Shown here one piece after another: positions 1-9,084 of a DNA stretch of 64,000 nt. Below the pieces are notes generated by a model. The model did not search any database, was not told the origin of the DNA, and was given only the letters and a program-made list of their open reading frames with translations. The stretch spans positions 62,001 to 126,000 of the forward strand of contig NZ_JASISS010000008.1 of the NCBI RefSeq assembly GCF_030063195.1, written 5' to 3'. Numbering within the stretch: position 1 is the stretch's first letter; every line of letters begins with the position of its first letter. This DNA is from Cryobacterium sp. PH31-AA6. Its GTDB lineage: Bacteria > Actinomycetota > Actinomycetes > Actinomycetales > Microbacteriaceae. The translations under genes were made by a program, and so were the position numbers.

Positions 1-2
1 GC

Positions 3-503
3 CGCCTGCTCGGGGTGCTGGCCGACGACCAGTCGGACCAGGACTCGGACCCGGACCAGGGCGGGGCGGATGCGGCGGCCGCGGACGCGCCCCTCAGGCC
101 CCAGCCCGGCGCCGACGAACTGGTCGGCCTGGTCGACTCCTTCCGCGCCGCCGGCCTGCCCGCGCGCCTGGAACTCACCGGTCGGATTCCGGCCAACCCC
201 GGCGTGCAGCTGACCATCTACCGGATCGTGCAGGAATCGTTGACCAATGCCCTGCGCTACTGCGCCGAGCCGACGCTGGTCTCGGTTCGCCTGGCATCCG
301 GGCCCGGCCGGGTCGAGGTCGTCGTCGCCGACGATGGCCGACCACGGGCCGAGGGGCCGGCGCTGCGCCAGGGCCGCGGCATCATCGGGCTGCGCGAGCG
401 CGCCGCCCTCTACGACGGCACGCTCGAGGCCGGGGCACTTCCCGGCGGCGGGTGGCAGGTGCGGGCCGTGATGAATGTGGACGAACCGGAGGCACCACGA
501 TGA
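3..503 (+). CDS. Sensor histidine kinase, C-terminal part (truncated by window edge)
   Basis: The frame is open from the first bases, so the start lies outside the window; 166 residues are visible. They begin with RLLGVL, which looks like the end of the dimerisation helix of NarL/DesK-type kinases. The HATPase_c domain follows: an N box ([14 protein letters not shown]), a G1 box (VADDGR) and a G2 box ([14 protein letters not shown]). In this family the domain binds ATP and autophosphorylates a histidine that lies upstream, not seen here. The stop overlaps the start of the response regulator (ATGA), so the two form a co-translated two-component system. The stimulus cannot be inferred because the sensor half is missing. 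Confidence 0.9.
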   Translation, partial: RLLGVLADDQSDQDSDPDQGGADAAAADAPLRPQPGADELVGLVDSFRAAGLPARLELTGRIPANPGVQLTIYRIVQESLTNALRYCAEPTLVSVRLASGPGRVEVVVADDGRPRAEGPALRQGRGIIGLRERAALYDGTLEAGALPGGGWQVRAVMNVDEPEAPR

Positions 504-1159
504 CCCGGACCCGGATCATGCTGGTCGACGACCAGGCCCTGCTCCGCACCGGCTTCCGAATGGTGCTCGAAGCCGAGGACGACTTCACGGTCGTCGCCGA
601 GGCGGGTGACGGCGCGGAGGCGATCGCGCTCGCCGCGAGCGTGCTGCCCGACGTGATCCTGATGGACGTGCGGATGCCCGGGATCGACGGGATCGAGGCC
701 ACCCGGCAGATCAGCGCGGCCCACCCCGACAGCAGGATCATCATCCTCACCACCTTCGACCTCGACGAGTACGCCTTCGGCGGGCTGCGCGCCGGAGCCC
801 GGGGGTTCCTCCTCAAGGACGCCCAGCCGAGCGAGCTGACGGCGGCGATCCGCGCGGTCGCCTCCGGCGACGCGTCGGTCTCCTCCCGGGTGACCCGGCG
901 CATGCTCGAGCTGTTCGGGTCGAAGCTGCCGGCCGCGGACGACGACGACGCCTCCCGGCTCGGCGCGCTCACCGAACGGGAACGCGAGGTGTTCCTCGCG
1001 ATCGCGGAGGGGCTCTCCAACCCCGAGCTGGCCCAACGGTTCTTCCTCTCCGAATCCACCGTGAAGACGCACGTCGGACGCATCCTGGCGAAGCTCGGAC
1101 TGCGCGATCGGGTGCACGTCGTCATCCTCGCCCACCGGCTCGGCCTCGGCGGCCGCTGA
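500..1159 (+). CDS. LuxR/NarL-family response regulator
   Basis: This 219-residue regulator has a receiver domain (residues about 5-120) with an acidic pocket (VDDQ), a phospho-acceptor Asp near residue 56 in LMDVRMPG, and a conserved Lys in LLKDA. A C-terminal LuxR-type helix-turn-helix follows (about 155-215; [28 protein letters not shown]). It should bind DNA once phosphorylated by the kinase encoded just upstream. The ATG at 500 was chosen because it overlaps the kinase stop by 4 bases and gives the normal N-terminus [11 protein letters not shown]. An in-frame start 48 bases upstream lies inside the kinase gene and is unlikely. The targets are unknown. Confidence 0.93.
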   Translation: MTRTRIMLVDDQALLRTGFRMVLEAEDDFTVVAEAGDGAEAIALAASVLPDVILMDVRMPGIDGIEATRQISAAHPDSRIIILTTFDLDEYAFGGLRAGARGFLLKDAQPSELTAAIRAVASGDASVSSRVTRRMLELFGSKLPAADDDDASRLGALTEREREVFLAIAEGLSNPELAQRFFLSESTVKTHVGRILAKLGLRDRVHVVILAHRLGLGGR

Positions 1160-1185
1160 CACCGCGCCCGGTTGCGCACGCCGCT

Positions 1186-1205
1186 CCCGCGCCGGCGGGC
1201 GCGGG
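1186..1205 (+). terminator. GC-rich hairpin after the two-component genes
   Basis: CCCGCGCC and GGCGCGGG form a perfect 8-bp stem around a GGCG loop, 27 bases after the regulator stop. No T run follows, so it is only a possible terminator of the kinase/regulator transcript. Confidence 0.4.
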
Positions 1206-1299
1206 CTGCCGATCCGGGCGCGGCGACGGACGGATGCTGCGACGGCGTAGCCGGCGGCGCGGTTTCGCTCCGGCCCGGTGCGGCCAATAGGCTCAGGGG

Positions 1300-2256
1300 A
1301 TGCGTAGCTTCTACCCCGAGATCGAACCGTACGAAACAGGGATGCTTGACGTCGGTGACGGACAGGCCGTCTACTGGGAGGCATCCGGCAACCCGGATGG
1401 CAAGCCCGCGGTTTACCTGCACGGGGGGCCGGGGGGCGGGTCGAGCCCGAAGCAGCGCCGCGTGTTCGACCCCGAGAAGTACCGCATCGTGCTCTTCGAC
1501 CAGCGCGGCTGCGGCCGGAGCACGCCCCACGCGAGCGAGGCGGATGCCGACCTCGCCACGAACACCACCTGGCACATCGTCGCCGACATGGAGAAACTGC
1601 GCGAACACCTGGGTATCGACCGGTGGCTGGTCTGCGGTGGCTCCTGGGGGAGTTCTTTGTCCCTCGCCTACGCCGAAACCCACCCTGAGCGTGTCACCGA
1701 GCTCGTGCTGCGCGGCATCTTCACCCTCCGACCCGTCGAGCTGGACTGGTTCTACGAAGGCGGCGCCGCCGCGATCTACCCCGACCTCTGGGAAGACTTC
1801 ATCGCGCCGGTGCCGACCCCGGAGCGGGGACGCCTGATCGAGGCCTACGGCCGGCTGCTCTACGACCCGGACCAGGCCGTCAGGGAGCGCGCGGGAATCG
1901 CCTGGTCAACCTGGGAATCGTCGACCATCACCCTGCTCCAGCAGCCGGACACGATTGCCCGGTTCACCGAGCCGGCCTTCGCCGTCGCCTTCGCCCGGAT
2001 CGAGAACCACTACTTCACCAACCGGGGCTGGTTCGAGCCGAACCAGTTGATCCGCGACGCGGATCGGCTGAAGAACATCCCCGGCGTCATCGTGCAGGGC
2101 CGCTACGACATGTGCACGCCGGCCTTCACCGCGTGGGAGCTGCACCAGGCCTGGCCGGAAGCCGACTTCCGGCTGATCCCCGACGCGGGACACTCGTTCG
2201 ACGAGCCAGGAAACCTGGACGCGATAATCGAGGCGACGGACCGCTTCGCCGGGTAG
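1300..2256 (+). CDS. pip: Proline iminopeptidase (alpha/beta hydrolase, S33)
   Basis: The 318-residue protein removes N-terminal proline from peptides in the cytoplasm, judging from the family. It has the S33 signatures in order: the oxyanion-hole motif [10 protein letters not shown] (about residues 40-49), [11 protein letters not shown] (about 67-77), and the nucleophile elbow GGSWGSSL with Ser near residue 115. An Asp (GRYDMCTP) and a His ([10 protein letters not shown]) near the C-terminus complete the triad. Length and start ([12 protein letters not shown]) are typical of the family. TAGGCT lies 6 bases before the ATG, so the mRNA may be leaderless, although AGGGG could also serve as a ribosome site. 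It is a stand-alone gene. Confidence 0.93.
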   Translation: MRSFYPEIEPYETGMLDVGDGQAVYWEASGNPDGKPAVYLHGGPGGGSSPKQRRVFDPEKYRIVLFDQRGCGRSTPHASEADADLATNTTWHIVADMEKLREHLGIDRWLVCGGSWGSSLSLAYAETHPERVTELVLRGIFTLRPVELDWFYEGGAAAIYPDLWEDFIAPVPTPERGRLIEAYGRLLYDPDQAVRERAGIAWSTWESSTITLLQQPDTIARFTEPAFAVAFARIENHYFTNRGWFEPNQLIRDADRLKNIPGVIVQGRYDMCTPAFTAWELHQAWPEADFRLIPDAGHSFDEPGNLDAIIEATDRFAG

Positions 2257-2265
2257 CTTTTCTCT

Positions 2266-3150
2266 ATGACGTTCAATGACAACGCGAACATCGGCGGTGG
2301 CCGGGTCAGCAAACGGGGCCGAAACACGGGGATCGCCGTGGGGGGCGGCGGGCTGGGCGTGATCGCCCTGTTCCTGCTGTCCCAGTTCCTGGGTGTCGAC
2401 CTGTCCGGGCTTGCCGGGGGAGGCCAGCCGGCCGCCGAATCCGGCAGCGTCTCGAACCTGGCCGAGTGCACCACCGGCGCCCAGGCGAACGCCGACGTGG
2501 AATGCCGGATGAAGGGCGCCGCGGCCTCCCTCGACACCTACTGGTCCGAGGAGTTGCCCCGGCTCGGCGTCGCCTACCAGCAGCCGCAGCCGGTCGCGGT
2601 GTTCGCCGACAGCACCGGCACCGGCTGTGGCGCAGCATCCGCCGCCACCGGCCCGTTCTACTGCCCGCCGGATGCGACCATCTACCTCGACACCGCATTC
2701 TTCGACGACCTGCGCAGCCGGTTCGGCTCATCCGGCGGCCCGCTCGCCGAGATGTACGTGATCGCCCACGAGTGGGGGCACCACGTGCAGAACCTGACCG
2801 GCGTGCTGGAGACGTCACGGGATGGACAGACCGGGGCCGCCTCGAATGCGGTGCGGGTCGAGCTGCAGGCGGACTGTTTCGCCGGAGCCTGGACCGGCGC
2901 CGCCGCCACGCTCAAGGATGACAACGGGGTGACCTTCCTCAGGTCGATCAGCCAGGCGCAGATCGACGATGCGCTGAGCGCGGCATCCGCCGTCGGCGAC
3001 GACCGAATCCAGGCGGCGACCCAGGGGCAGGTGAACCCGGAGGGCTGGACCCACGGCTCGAGCGAGCAACGCCAGCGCTGGTTCGGAACCGGCTTCGAGC
3101 AGGGCGCCGGGGCCTGCGATACCTTCGCGCCCGGCGCCGCCGAACTCTAG
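2266..3150 (+). CDS. Neutral zinc metallopeptidase, YpfJ-type, membrane-anchored
   Basis: The 294-residue protein has a short polar N-terminus, one transmembrane segment (about residues 20-42) and an extracytoplasmic zinc protease domain. The zinc motif HEWGH (VIAHEWGHHVQ) begins near residue 168, and a downstream glutamate in VELQADCFAGAW is the expected third ligand. Several cysteines (AECTTG, VECRM, TGCG, FYCPP) may form disulfides. This is the architecture of the family often annotated as YpfJ or neutral zinc metallopeptidase, whose substrate is not established. It starts 9 bases after the pip stop and probably shares its transcript. Confidence 0.88.
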   Translation: MTFNDNANIGGGRVSKRGRNTGIAVGGGGLGVIALFLLSQFLGVDLSGLAGGGQPAAESGSVSNLAECTTGAQANADVECRMKGAAASLDTYWSEELPRLGVAYQQPQPVAVFADSTGTGCGAASAATGPFYCPPDATIYLDTAFFDDLRSRFGSSGGPLAEMYVIAHEWGHHVQNLTGVLETSRDGQTGAASNAVRVELQADCFAGAWTGAAATLKDDNGVTFLRSISQAQIDDALSAASAVGDDRIQAATQGQVNPEGWTHGSSEQRQRWFGTGFEQGAGACDTFAPGAAEL

Positions 3151-3213
3151 GTCCAGACGGGCGGTTCGGCCCCGCCGTCGGTGCCATCCGCCACGCCCAC
3201 AGCCCCCGTTTCG

Positions 3214-3233
3214 CCCCCGAACGGGGGTATGCG
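3214..3233 (+). promoter_or_regulatory. GC-rich palindromic motif upstream of the large DUF4082 gene
   Basis: A perfect inverted repeat, CCCCCG-AA-CGGGGG, is followed by TATGCG about 190 bases before the start at 3422. Close relatives occur at 23337 and, on the other strand, at 36213, both upstream of other EPS-island genes. The rest of the 271-base gap 3151-3421 holds no open frame I can support. No T run follows, so I favour a protein-binding site over a terminator. Confidence 0.5.
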
Positions 3234-3421
3234 AACAGCCTCGACGTGTGGCATTCTCTTCGGTGTGAGCGGATCTCAACTCTCCGTCGGCCTTACCCTC
3301 CGCCGGATTCCGTGAACGCACGCTGGAACGGCAACCACTTCGCCTAGCTACCCCGACGGAGACCAGCAACGGCGGTCGTTACCCGAACGGCCACAGCCTC
3401 CCGGGATGCCTTGGAGTACGT

Positions 3422-6400
3422 GTGTCGACCTTGAAAAGTGGATTTTTCCGCAACACGCTGGCCCCCCGAACGCCGGTCACACGACTGAGCGCCTTGACCG
3501 CGAGCGCGATACTGATGGCCACGGTCCTCGTTGCGACCCTGTTCGCCCCGTCGACACCGGCGATGGCCGCAGCCGGGTGCGGCGCCGCCGTCAACCCGAT
3601 CGTCTGCGAGAACGCGCTCCCTGGCACCAACCCCACGGTGTGGGACATCAGCGGTTCCGGCGATTCCACCATCCAGGGTTTCTCAACCGACATCAGCGTC
3701 AACGTCGGTACGACGGTCAAGTTCAAGGTATTGACCGCCGCCCGGGCATACACGATCGATATTTATCGGACCGGTTGGTACCAGGGACTGGGCGCGCGGA
3801 AAGTCGCCTCGGTCAGCCCTTCGGTGACGCTGCCACAGGCGCAGCCCGCTTGTTTGAGCGATGCGTCGACGGGATTGTACGACTGCGGCAACTGGGGTGT
3901 GTCCGCATCGTGGCCGGTCCCGGCCGACGCGGTTTCCGGCGTCTATTTCGCGCTCCTGACCCGCACCGACAGCGGCGGTCAAAGCCACATCACGTTTGTC
4001 GTGCGCAATGAGGCCAGCCGTTCCGCCGTTCTCTTTCAGACCGCGGACACGACCTGGCAGGCCTACAACACCTACGGCGGCTCGAGCCTTTACCAAGGCG
4101 GGCCCGTCGGGCGTGCCTACAAGGTCAGCTACAACCGCCCCTTCAGCACCCGCGGCGTCGTGAGTGGCCGAGACTTCTATTTCGCCAACGAATACCCGCT
4201 GGTGCGGTTCATGGAGAAGAACGGCTACGACGTCTCCTACTTCAGTGACGTGGACACCGACCGTGTCGGTTCGGTGCTGCTGAACCATAAGGTCTTCCTG
4301 TCCGTCGGACACGACGAGTATTGGTCCGGTGCGCAGCGCACCAACGTCGAGGCAGCGCGTGATGCCGGGGTGAACCTGCAGTTCCTCACCGGCAACGAGG
4401 CCTACTGGCGCATCCGTTACGAACCGTCGGTAGCGGGGGCCACCCCGTACCGAACGATGGTCAGCTATAAGGAGACCAGGGCCAACGCCAAGGTCGACCC
4501 GTCGCCAGAGTGGACCGGAACCTGGCGGGATCCCCGCTTTGCCCCACAGGCAAACGGCGGTGGCCTGCCCGAAAACGCCCTGACCGGCACTCTCTACCAG
4601 TCGAATTTCTCCGACCTGCCGGTCACGGTGTCTGCGGCCGAGGGTAAGAATCGCCTCTGGCGAAACACCAGTCTGGCCACACTCGCCGCCGGCTCGACCG
4701 CTGCGCTCGCGCCTCACACCATCGGCTATGAGTCCAATGAAGACCTCGACAACGGGTTCCGGCCCGCCGGGCAGATCCGGCTGTCGACGACCACCGGTGC
4801 CGTGCCCGAATACCTGCAGGACTTCGGCAACACCGTCGCAGCAGGAACGACAACGCACCATCTGACGATGTACCGCGCGCCCAGCGGTGCACTGGTTTTC
4901 TCCGCAGGAAGCATCCAGTGGACCTGGGGGCTCGACCAGACCCACGACGGCGCGGGTGCGGCCGCTGACCTGCGGATGCAACAGGCGCAAGTCAACCTCT
5001 TCGCTGATATGGGCGCCCAGCCCGCGACACTCTCGAGCGGACTCATCGCGGCCACCACGAGCGCGGACACGACGGCGCCGACGGTCACAGTGACCTCTCC
5101 GACGGCCGGAACGTCGGTGCCCAATGGAGCCAGTGTGACCCTGACCGGCACGGCCGCAGACGTCGGTGGTGTCGTCGCCGGGGTCGAGGTCTCGACCGAC
5201 GCCGGTGCGAGCTGGCACCCGGCGATCGGCCGGACAACTTGGTCGTACACCTACATTCAGCACGGCGTCGGCCCCCAGAGCATTCGGGTGCGGGCGATTG
5301 ACGACAGCCTGAACCGACCGGCCACTCCGACCCTTTTCGCGATCACGAGCACCGGGCCGTACTCCGTCTTCGGAGCCCAGGTGCCCTCGGTGCCGGATTC
5401 CGGCGATACGTCGGCCGTTGAGGTCGGACTCCGCTTCACGCCCACCCAGAACGGCTATGTCACCGGGGTTCGGTTCTACAAGAGCCTGGCGAATTCGGGT
5501 TCCCACACGGGGTCTCTGTGGAGTTCGACCGGCGTGCGTCTGGCAACGGTGACCTTCGGCAACGAGAGTGCCTCCGGGTGGCAAACGGCTACCTTCACGT
5601 CCGCAGTGCAAGTGGCGATGGGGGCAACCTACACGGTGTCCTATTCGGCGCCGAGGGGACACTATGCGGCAGCGACGTACTACTGGTCCTATCGCGGGGT
5701 CACCAGTGCGCCACTTAGTGTCGCGGGCGGATTCGGGACAGCGCCAGCCGGCGTGTACAGCACGAACGGGTCATTCCCCGTTGACAGCTACCTGCAGAGC
5801 AATTACTTCGTCGATGCCGTCTTCGATGCCACCGACAGCTCACCGCTGGTGGCCATCGGACAGGCGCCGCTTCCCGGCTCCTCAAGCGTGCCGACCGACA
5901 CTACCATCAGTGCAGTGCTCTCCAAGGAGTCTGACCCGACCTCCATCAGATTCACTGTCGTGGACCAACTCGGTGCAACAGTGGCCGGCACCACGAGCTA
6001 CGCCGCGACCACCCGCACGGCGATGTTCACACCGTCGAGCGCACTCAACGGGTTCGTCACCTACTCCGTGACCCTTACGGCGAAGGACACCGCGGGAGTC
6101 GCACTCTCGTCAGGTGGGACATGGGCATTCACCACGGTCCGACCGTCCGCCGCCGATGGGATCTGCCCGTGCAGCCTCTTCACTGACGCGACGGTGCCGA
6201 GCATCCTTCAGATCTCCGACGCGGCCATGCTGACGCTGGGCGTGCGATTCTCGAGCACGGTCGCCGGAACAGTCTCCGGAATCCGGTTCTACAAGAGCGC
6301 AGGCAACACCGGTGTCCACACCGGCGCCCTCTGGACGGCGGGCGGCGCCCAGCTGGCGACGGCAACATTTGCGACCGAGAGCATCTCCGGCTGGCAGACC

Positions 6401-7954
6401 GTGACGTTCGGTACCCCGGTGACCATCGCCGCCGGTACCGAGTACATTGCCTCCTATCGGTCCCCGAACGGAACGTATTCGGCATCGCCGGGTGTCTTCA
6501 GCGGGTCAGGCATCACGAAGACGCCGCTCAGCGCAAGCGCCAATGCCGGATCGTACATCTACGCGGATGGCTTCCCGTCGTCCAGGTCCTCGACAAGTTA
6601 TCTCGTCGATGTCATCTTCAACCGCACCGCGGACTCCATCACGGTCGTCGGCCTCACGCCGGCCGCCGGAGCGCTCTATGTTGATCCGGGAACTGTCATC
6701 GCGGCCCAGCTTTCGACGCCGGTCAAACCAGGATATTCCCTGACCGCCCAGAACGCTGGAGCTCCTATTGCCGGCACGACGACCCTGTCCGGTGACGGCA
6801 CAACGATCACGTTCACTCCGACCCAGGCGCTTCCGAACGGGGCAACGATCAACGTCAGCCTGAGCAATGTGACCTCGACCCAAGGGGTGGCCCTGGCCAC
6901 CCAGACCTGGGCCTTCACCGTGGCCGCGGTCGATGGGCAAGGCACATACAGCCTGTTCGGCAGTGAAACCCCGGCGAATCTCTCCGCAACGGGGGATACC
7001 TCTGCGGTGGAACTCGGGACCGCCTTTACCCCTTCGCGGGATGGCACCGTCACCGCGATCCGCTTCTTCAAGGGGACAGGCAACACCGGCACCCACACGG
7101 GCTCCATCTGGTCCCCAGGTGGCGTGCGCCTGGCCACCGTGACCTTCACCGGCGAAACGGCCAACGGTTGGCAGACCGCCCAACTGGACACACCGCTTGC
7201 CCTGACGGCCGGTCAAAACTATGTCGTGTCGTACTTCGCACCCTTGGGTCGCTACTCCTTCACTCCCAACTACTTCGCGCAGGCGAAGACCGTTGGCCCC
7301 CTGATGGCACCGGCGAGCGGCAACGGGCGATACCTCTACGTCGCAACCGGTGGATTCCCCACGTACTCCTGGAACGCCACGAACTACTTCGTCGACGTTG
7401 TCTTCACCGTCACGCCGACTCCGACTCCGACTCCGACTCCGACTCCGACTCCGACTCCGACTCCGACTCCGACGCCGACGCCGACTCCGGAAGCGTCCAT
7501 CTTCTCGCCGACGAGCACGCCGACGAACCTCTCCTGGGCTGATTCCTCCCCGGTGCAGATCGGCGTGCGGTTCACGGCCTCGGTGCCCGGCAACGTCACC
7601 GGGGTCCGGTACTTCCGCGGTCCGGTCGACACCGTGGCGCACCCAGGGTCGCTCTGGTCCGCGACCGGCGCCCTGCTCGCAACGGGGACCTTCGCCGCCT
7701 CGTCGACGAGCGGATGGCAGGATCTCACCTTTGATACGCCGGTCGCCGTGCAAGCCGGGGTTGAATACCGCGCCAGCTACTACACCACCGCCGGTTCGTA
7801 TGCCGTCGACCTGAATACGCTGGCGGTTCCGGTCACGAACGGTTCGCTCGTCACGGTCGCCAACGGTGGCGCGTACAGCTACTCGACCGGTTTCCCGAAC
7901 AATGTCGCGGGCCATAACTTCTGGGCTGACGTCCGATTCGTCCCCACTCCCTAG
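3422..7954 (+). CDS. Large secreted multidomain protein with four DUF4082 modules
   Basis: This 1510-residue protein has a signal peptide (about 1-50, ending near PAMAAAG). An N,N-dimethylformamidase-beta-like domain follows (about 55-560), with the motifs DIYRTGWYQG, YNTYGG and VGHDEYWSG. Next comes an Ig-like segment (about 560-640). Four DUF4082 modules lie at about 643-803, 915-1070, 1173-1330 and 1357-1510; they share the pattern VGxRF, GVRFYK, HTGSLW, SGWQ and YVVSYxAPxGRY. Ig-like SbsA-type domains separate modules 1-2 and 2-3, and a Pro-Thr repeat separates 3-4. DUF4082 is a beta-sandwich-like module of unknown ligand found in secreted actinobacterial proteins. A surface or matrix role tied to the polysaccharide is inferred from position. 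The start is GTG. Confidence 0.85.
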   Translation: MSTLKSGFFRNTLAPRTPVTRLSALTASAILMATVLVATLFAPSTPAMAAAGCGAAVNPIVCENALPGTNPTVWDISGSGDSTIQGFSTDISVNVGTTVKFKVLTAARAYTIDIYRTGWYQGLGARKVASVSPSVTLPQAQPACLSDASTGLYDCGNWGVSASWPVPADAVSGVYFALLTRTDSGGQSHITFVVRNEASRSAVLFQTADTTWQAYNTYGGSSLYQGGPVGRAYKVSYNRPFSTRGVVSGRDFYFANEYPLVRFMEKNGYDVSYFSDVDTDRVGSVLLNHKVFLSVGHDEYWSGAQRTNVEAARDAGVNLQFLTGNEAYWRIRYEPSVAGATPYRTMVSYKETRANAKVDPSPEWTGTWRDPRFAPQANGGGLPENALTGTLYQSNFSDLPVTVSAAEGKNRLWRNTSLATLAAGSTAALAPHTIGYESNEDLDNGFRPAGQIRLSTTTGAVPEYLQDFGNTVAAGTTTHHLTMYRAPSGALVFSAGSIQWTWGLDQTHDGAGAAADLRMQQAQVNLFADMGAQPATLSSGLIAATTSADTTAPTVTVTSPTAGTSVPNGASVTLTGTAADVGGVVAGVEVSTDAGASWHPAIGRTTWSYTYIQHGVGPQSIRVRAIDDSLNRPATPTLFAITSTGPYSVFGAQVPSVPDSGDTSAVEVGLRFTPTQNGYVTGVRFYKSLANSGSHTGSLWSSTGVRLATVTFGNESASGWQTATFTSAVQVAMGATYTVSYSAPRGHYAAATYYWSYRGVTSAPLSVAGGFGTAPAGVYSTNGSFPVDSYLQSNYFVDAVFDATDSSPLVAIGQAPLPGSSSVPTDTTISAVLSKESDPTSIRFTVVDQLGATVAGTTSYAATTRTAMFTPSSALNGFVTYSVTLTAKDTAGVALSSGGTWAFTTVRPSAADGICPCSLFTDATVPSILQISDAAMLTLGVRFSSTVAGTVSGIRFYKSAGNTGVHTGALWTAGGAQLATATFATESISGWQTVTFGTPVTIAAGTEYIASYRSPNGTYSASPGVFSGSGITKTPLSASANAGSYIYADGFPSSRSSTSYLVDVIFNRTADSITVVGLTPAAGALYVDPGTVIAAQLSTPVKPGYSLTAQNAGAPIAGTTTLSGDGTTITFTPTQALPNGATINVSLSNVTSTQGVALATQTWAFTVAAVDGQGTYSLFGSETPANLSATGDTSAVELGTAFTPSRDGTVTAIRFFKGTGNTGTHTGSIWSPGGVRLATVTFTGETANGWQTAQLDTPLALTAGQNYVVSYFAPLGRYSFTPNYFAQAKTVGPLMAPASGNGRYLYVATGGFPTYSWNATNYFVDVVFTVTPTPTPTPTPTPTPTPTPTPTPTPTPEASIFSPTSTPTNLSWADSSPVQIGVRFTASVPGNVTGVRYFRGPVDTVAHPGSLWSATGALLATGTFAASSTSGWQDLTFDTPVAVQAGVEYRASYYTTAGSYAVDLNTLAVPVTNGSLVTVANGGAYSYSTGFPNNVAGHNFWADVRFVPTP
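7414..7488 (+). repeat. Hexanucleotide microsatellite coding a Pro-Thr linker
   Basis: About twelve tandem copies of a CCGACT-type hexamer (a few CCGACG) encode an alternating Thr-Pro linker between the third and fourth DUF4082 modules. Slippage would change linker length without breaking the frame. Confidence 0.9.
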
Positions 7955-8019
7955 CCATGTTCGTTTGAACTCGACGTGCCGAAAGCACCGACACCACACA
8001 ATTCGATTGGGGGGCAAGG

Positions 8020-9084
8020 ATGAATACCAAGCTGAGGATCGCCGTCATCGGAGCGGGCTATTGGGGCCCCAACCTAGCTCGAAATTTCCACAACAGCCCG
8101 GACTGGGATCTTGTCGCGATCTGCGACCTCGACCTGGACCGAGCCCAGAAGCTGGCCGACACGGTCGGCGGCGTTCGCGCGGTCACCTCACTCAATGACC
8201 TCCTGACCTCGGACGACGTGGACGCCGTTGCGATCGCGACGCCGGCCCGCACCCACCACGGCATCACGCGGGCCGCCCTAAACGGGGGCAAGCATGTAAT
8301 GGTCGAGAAGCCCCTCGCGGACACCGGAATGCGTGGACGAGACATGGTGCGCGCTGCCGCTGAACGTGGCCTGGTCCTGATGACCGACCACACCTACTGC
8401 TACACGCCGGCCGTCCTCAAGATCCGGGAGCTGATCAGGGCGGGCTCCCTCGGTGAGGTCCTGTTCATCGACTCCGTGCGGATCAACCTCGGCCTCATCC
8501 AACCCGACGTCGACGTCTTCTGGGACCTGGCACCGCACGACCTGTCGATCATCGACTTCATCCTCCCCGGGGGCCTGCGACCGCGCAGCGTCTCGGCCAA
8601 CGGCGCGGATCCCCTGGGCTCAGGGAAATCCTGCATCGGCTACCTCGTACTGCCGCTTCCCAATGGCGCAATGGCCCACGTGCACGTCAATTGGTTGAGT
8701 CCGACGAAGATTCGCCAGATGATCGTCGGCGGCACCAAACGCACCCTGGTCTGGGACGACCTCAACCCGCAACAGCGTCTCAGCGTCTATGACCGCGGCG
8801 TCGACCTGGAATTGCAGGCCCTCGACGGCGCCGAGCGCCAGGCGGCCACCATCTCGTATCGGCTCGGCGACACGTGGTCGCCGGCGCTGCCGGAACGGGA
8901 GGCACTGGGGGCCATGGTGGCCGAGTTCGCGGAGAGCATCCGCGAGGGTCGTTCACCGCGCACCGACGGCGAGGCGGGGCTGCGGGTGCTGTCCGTGCTG
9001 GAAGCGGCAAGCAAGAGTCTGGCGGCCAACGGGGCTGCGGTAGTGCTGAATGAAGACCGCGTGCCGGTCGGGGAGTTCTTATGA
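8020..9084 (+). CDS. Gfo/Idh/MocA-family sugar-nucleotide dehydrogenase
   Basis: This 354-residue oxidoreductase has an N-terminal NAD(P)-binding Rossmann fold (VIGAGYWGPN, residues 9-18) and the family EKP motif (VMVEKPLAD, near residue 96). Relatives such as WlbA oxidise the C3 position of UDP-N-acetyl sugars so that an aminotransferase can add an amino group. The following aminotransferase genes fit that role, but the exact substrate is not provable here. A strong GGGGGGCAAGG ribosome site precedes the ATG. It is the first gene of a run overlapping by 4-8 bases through to 19967. Confidence 0.88.
   Translation: MNTKLRIAVIGAGYWGPNLARNFHNSPDWDLVAICDLDLDRAQKLADTVGGVRAVTSLNDLLTSDDVDAVAIATPARTHHGITRAALNGGKHVMVEKPLADTGMRGRDMVRAAAERGLVLMTDHTYCYTPAVLKIRELIRAGSLGEVLFIDSVRINLGLIQPDVDVFWDLAPHDLSIIDFILPGGLRPRSVSANGADPLGSGKSCIGYLVLPLPNGAMAHVHVNWLSPTKIRQMIVGGTKRTLVWDDLNPQQRLSVYDRGVDLELQALDGAERQAATISYRLGDTWSPALPEREALGAMVAEFAESIREGRSPRTDGEAGLRVLSVLEAASKSLAANGAAVVLNEDRVPVGEFL

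Noticed and set aside
3683-5662. Long minus-strand open frame (659 codons) opposite the large DUF4082 gene
   Set aside because: It lacks recognisable domains, is rich in Arg/Gly as expected of antisense frames in high-GC DNA, and the plus-strand gene has clear motifs throughout.
7414-7488. Possible CRISPR-like array
   Set aside because: The units are hexanucleotides in frame with a coding linker; there are no spacers or cas genes.
6506-8017. Minus-strand open frame of 503 codons over the DUF4082 repeats
   Set aside because: It is an antisense shadow: its repetitive Arg/Ser stretch is just the complement of the Thr-Pro microsatellite.
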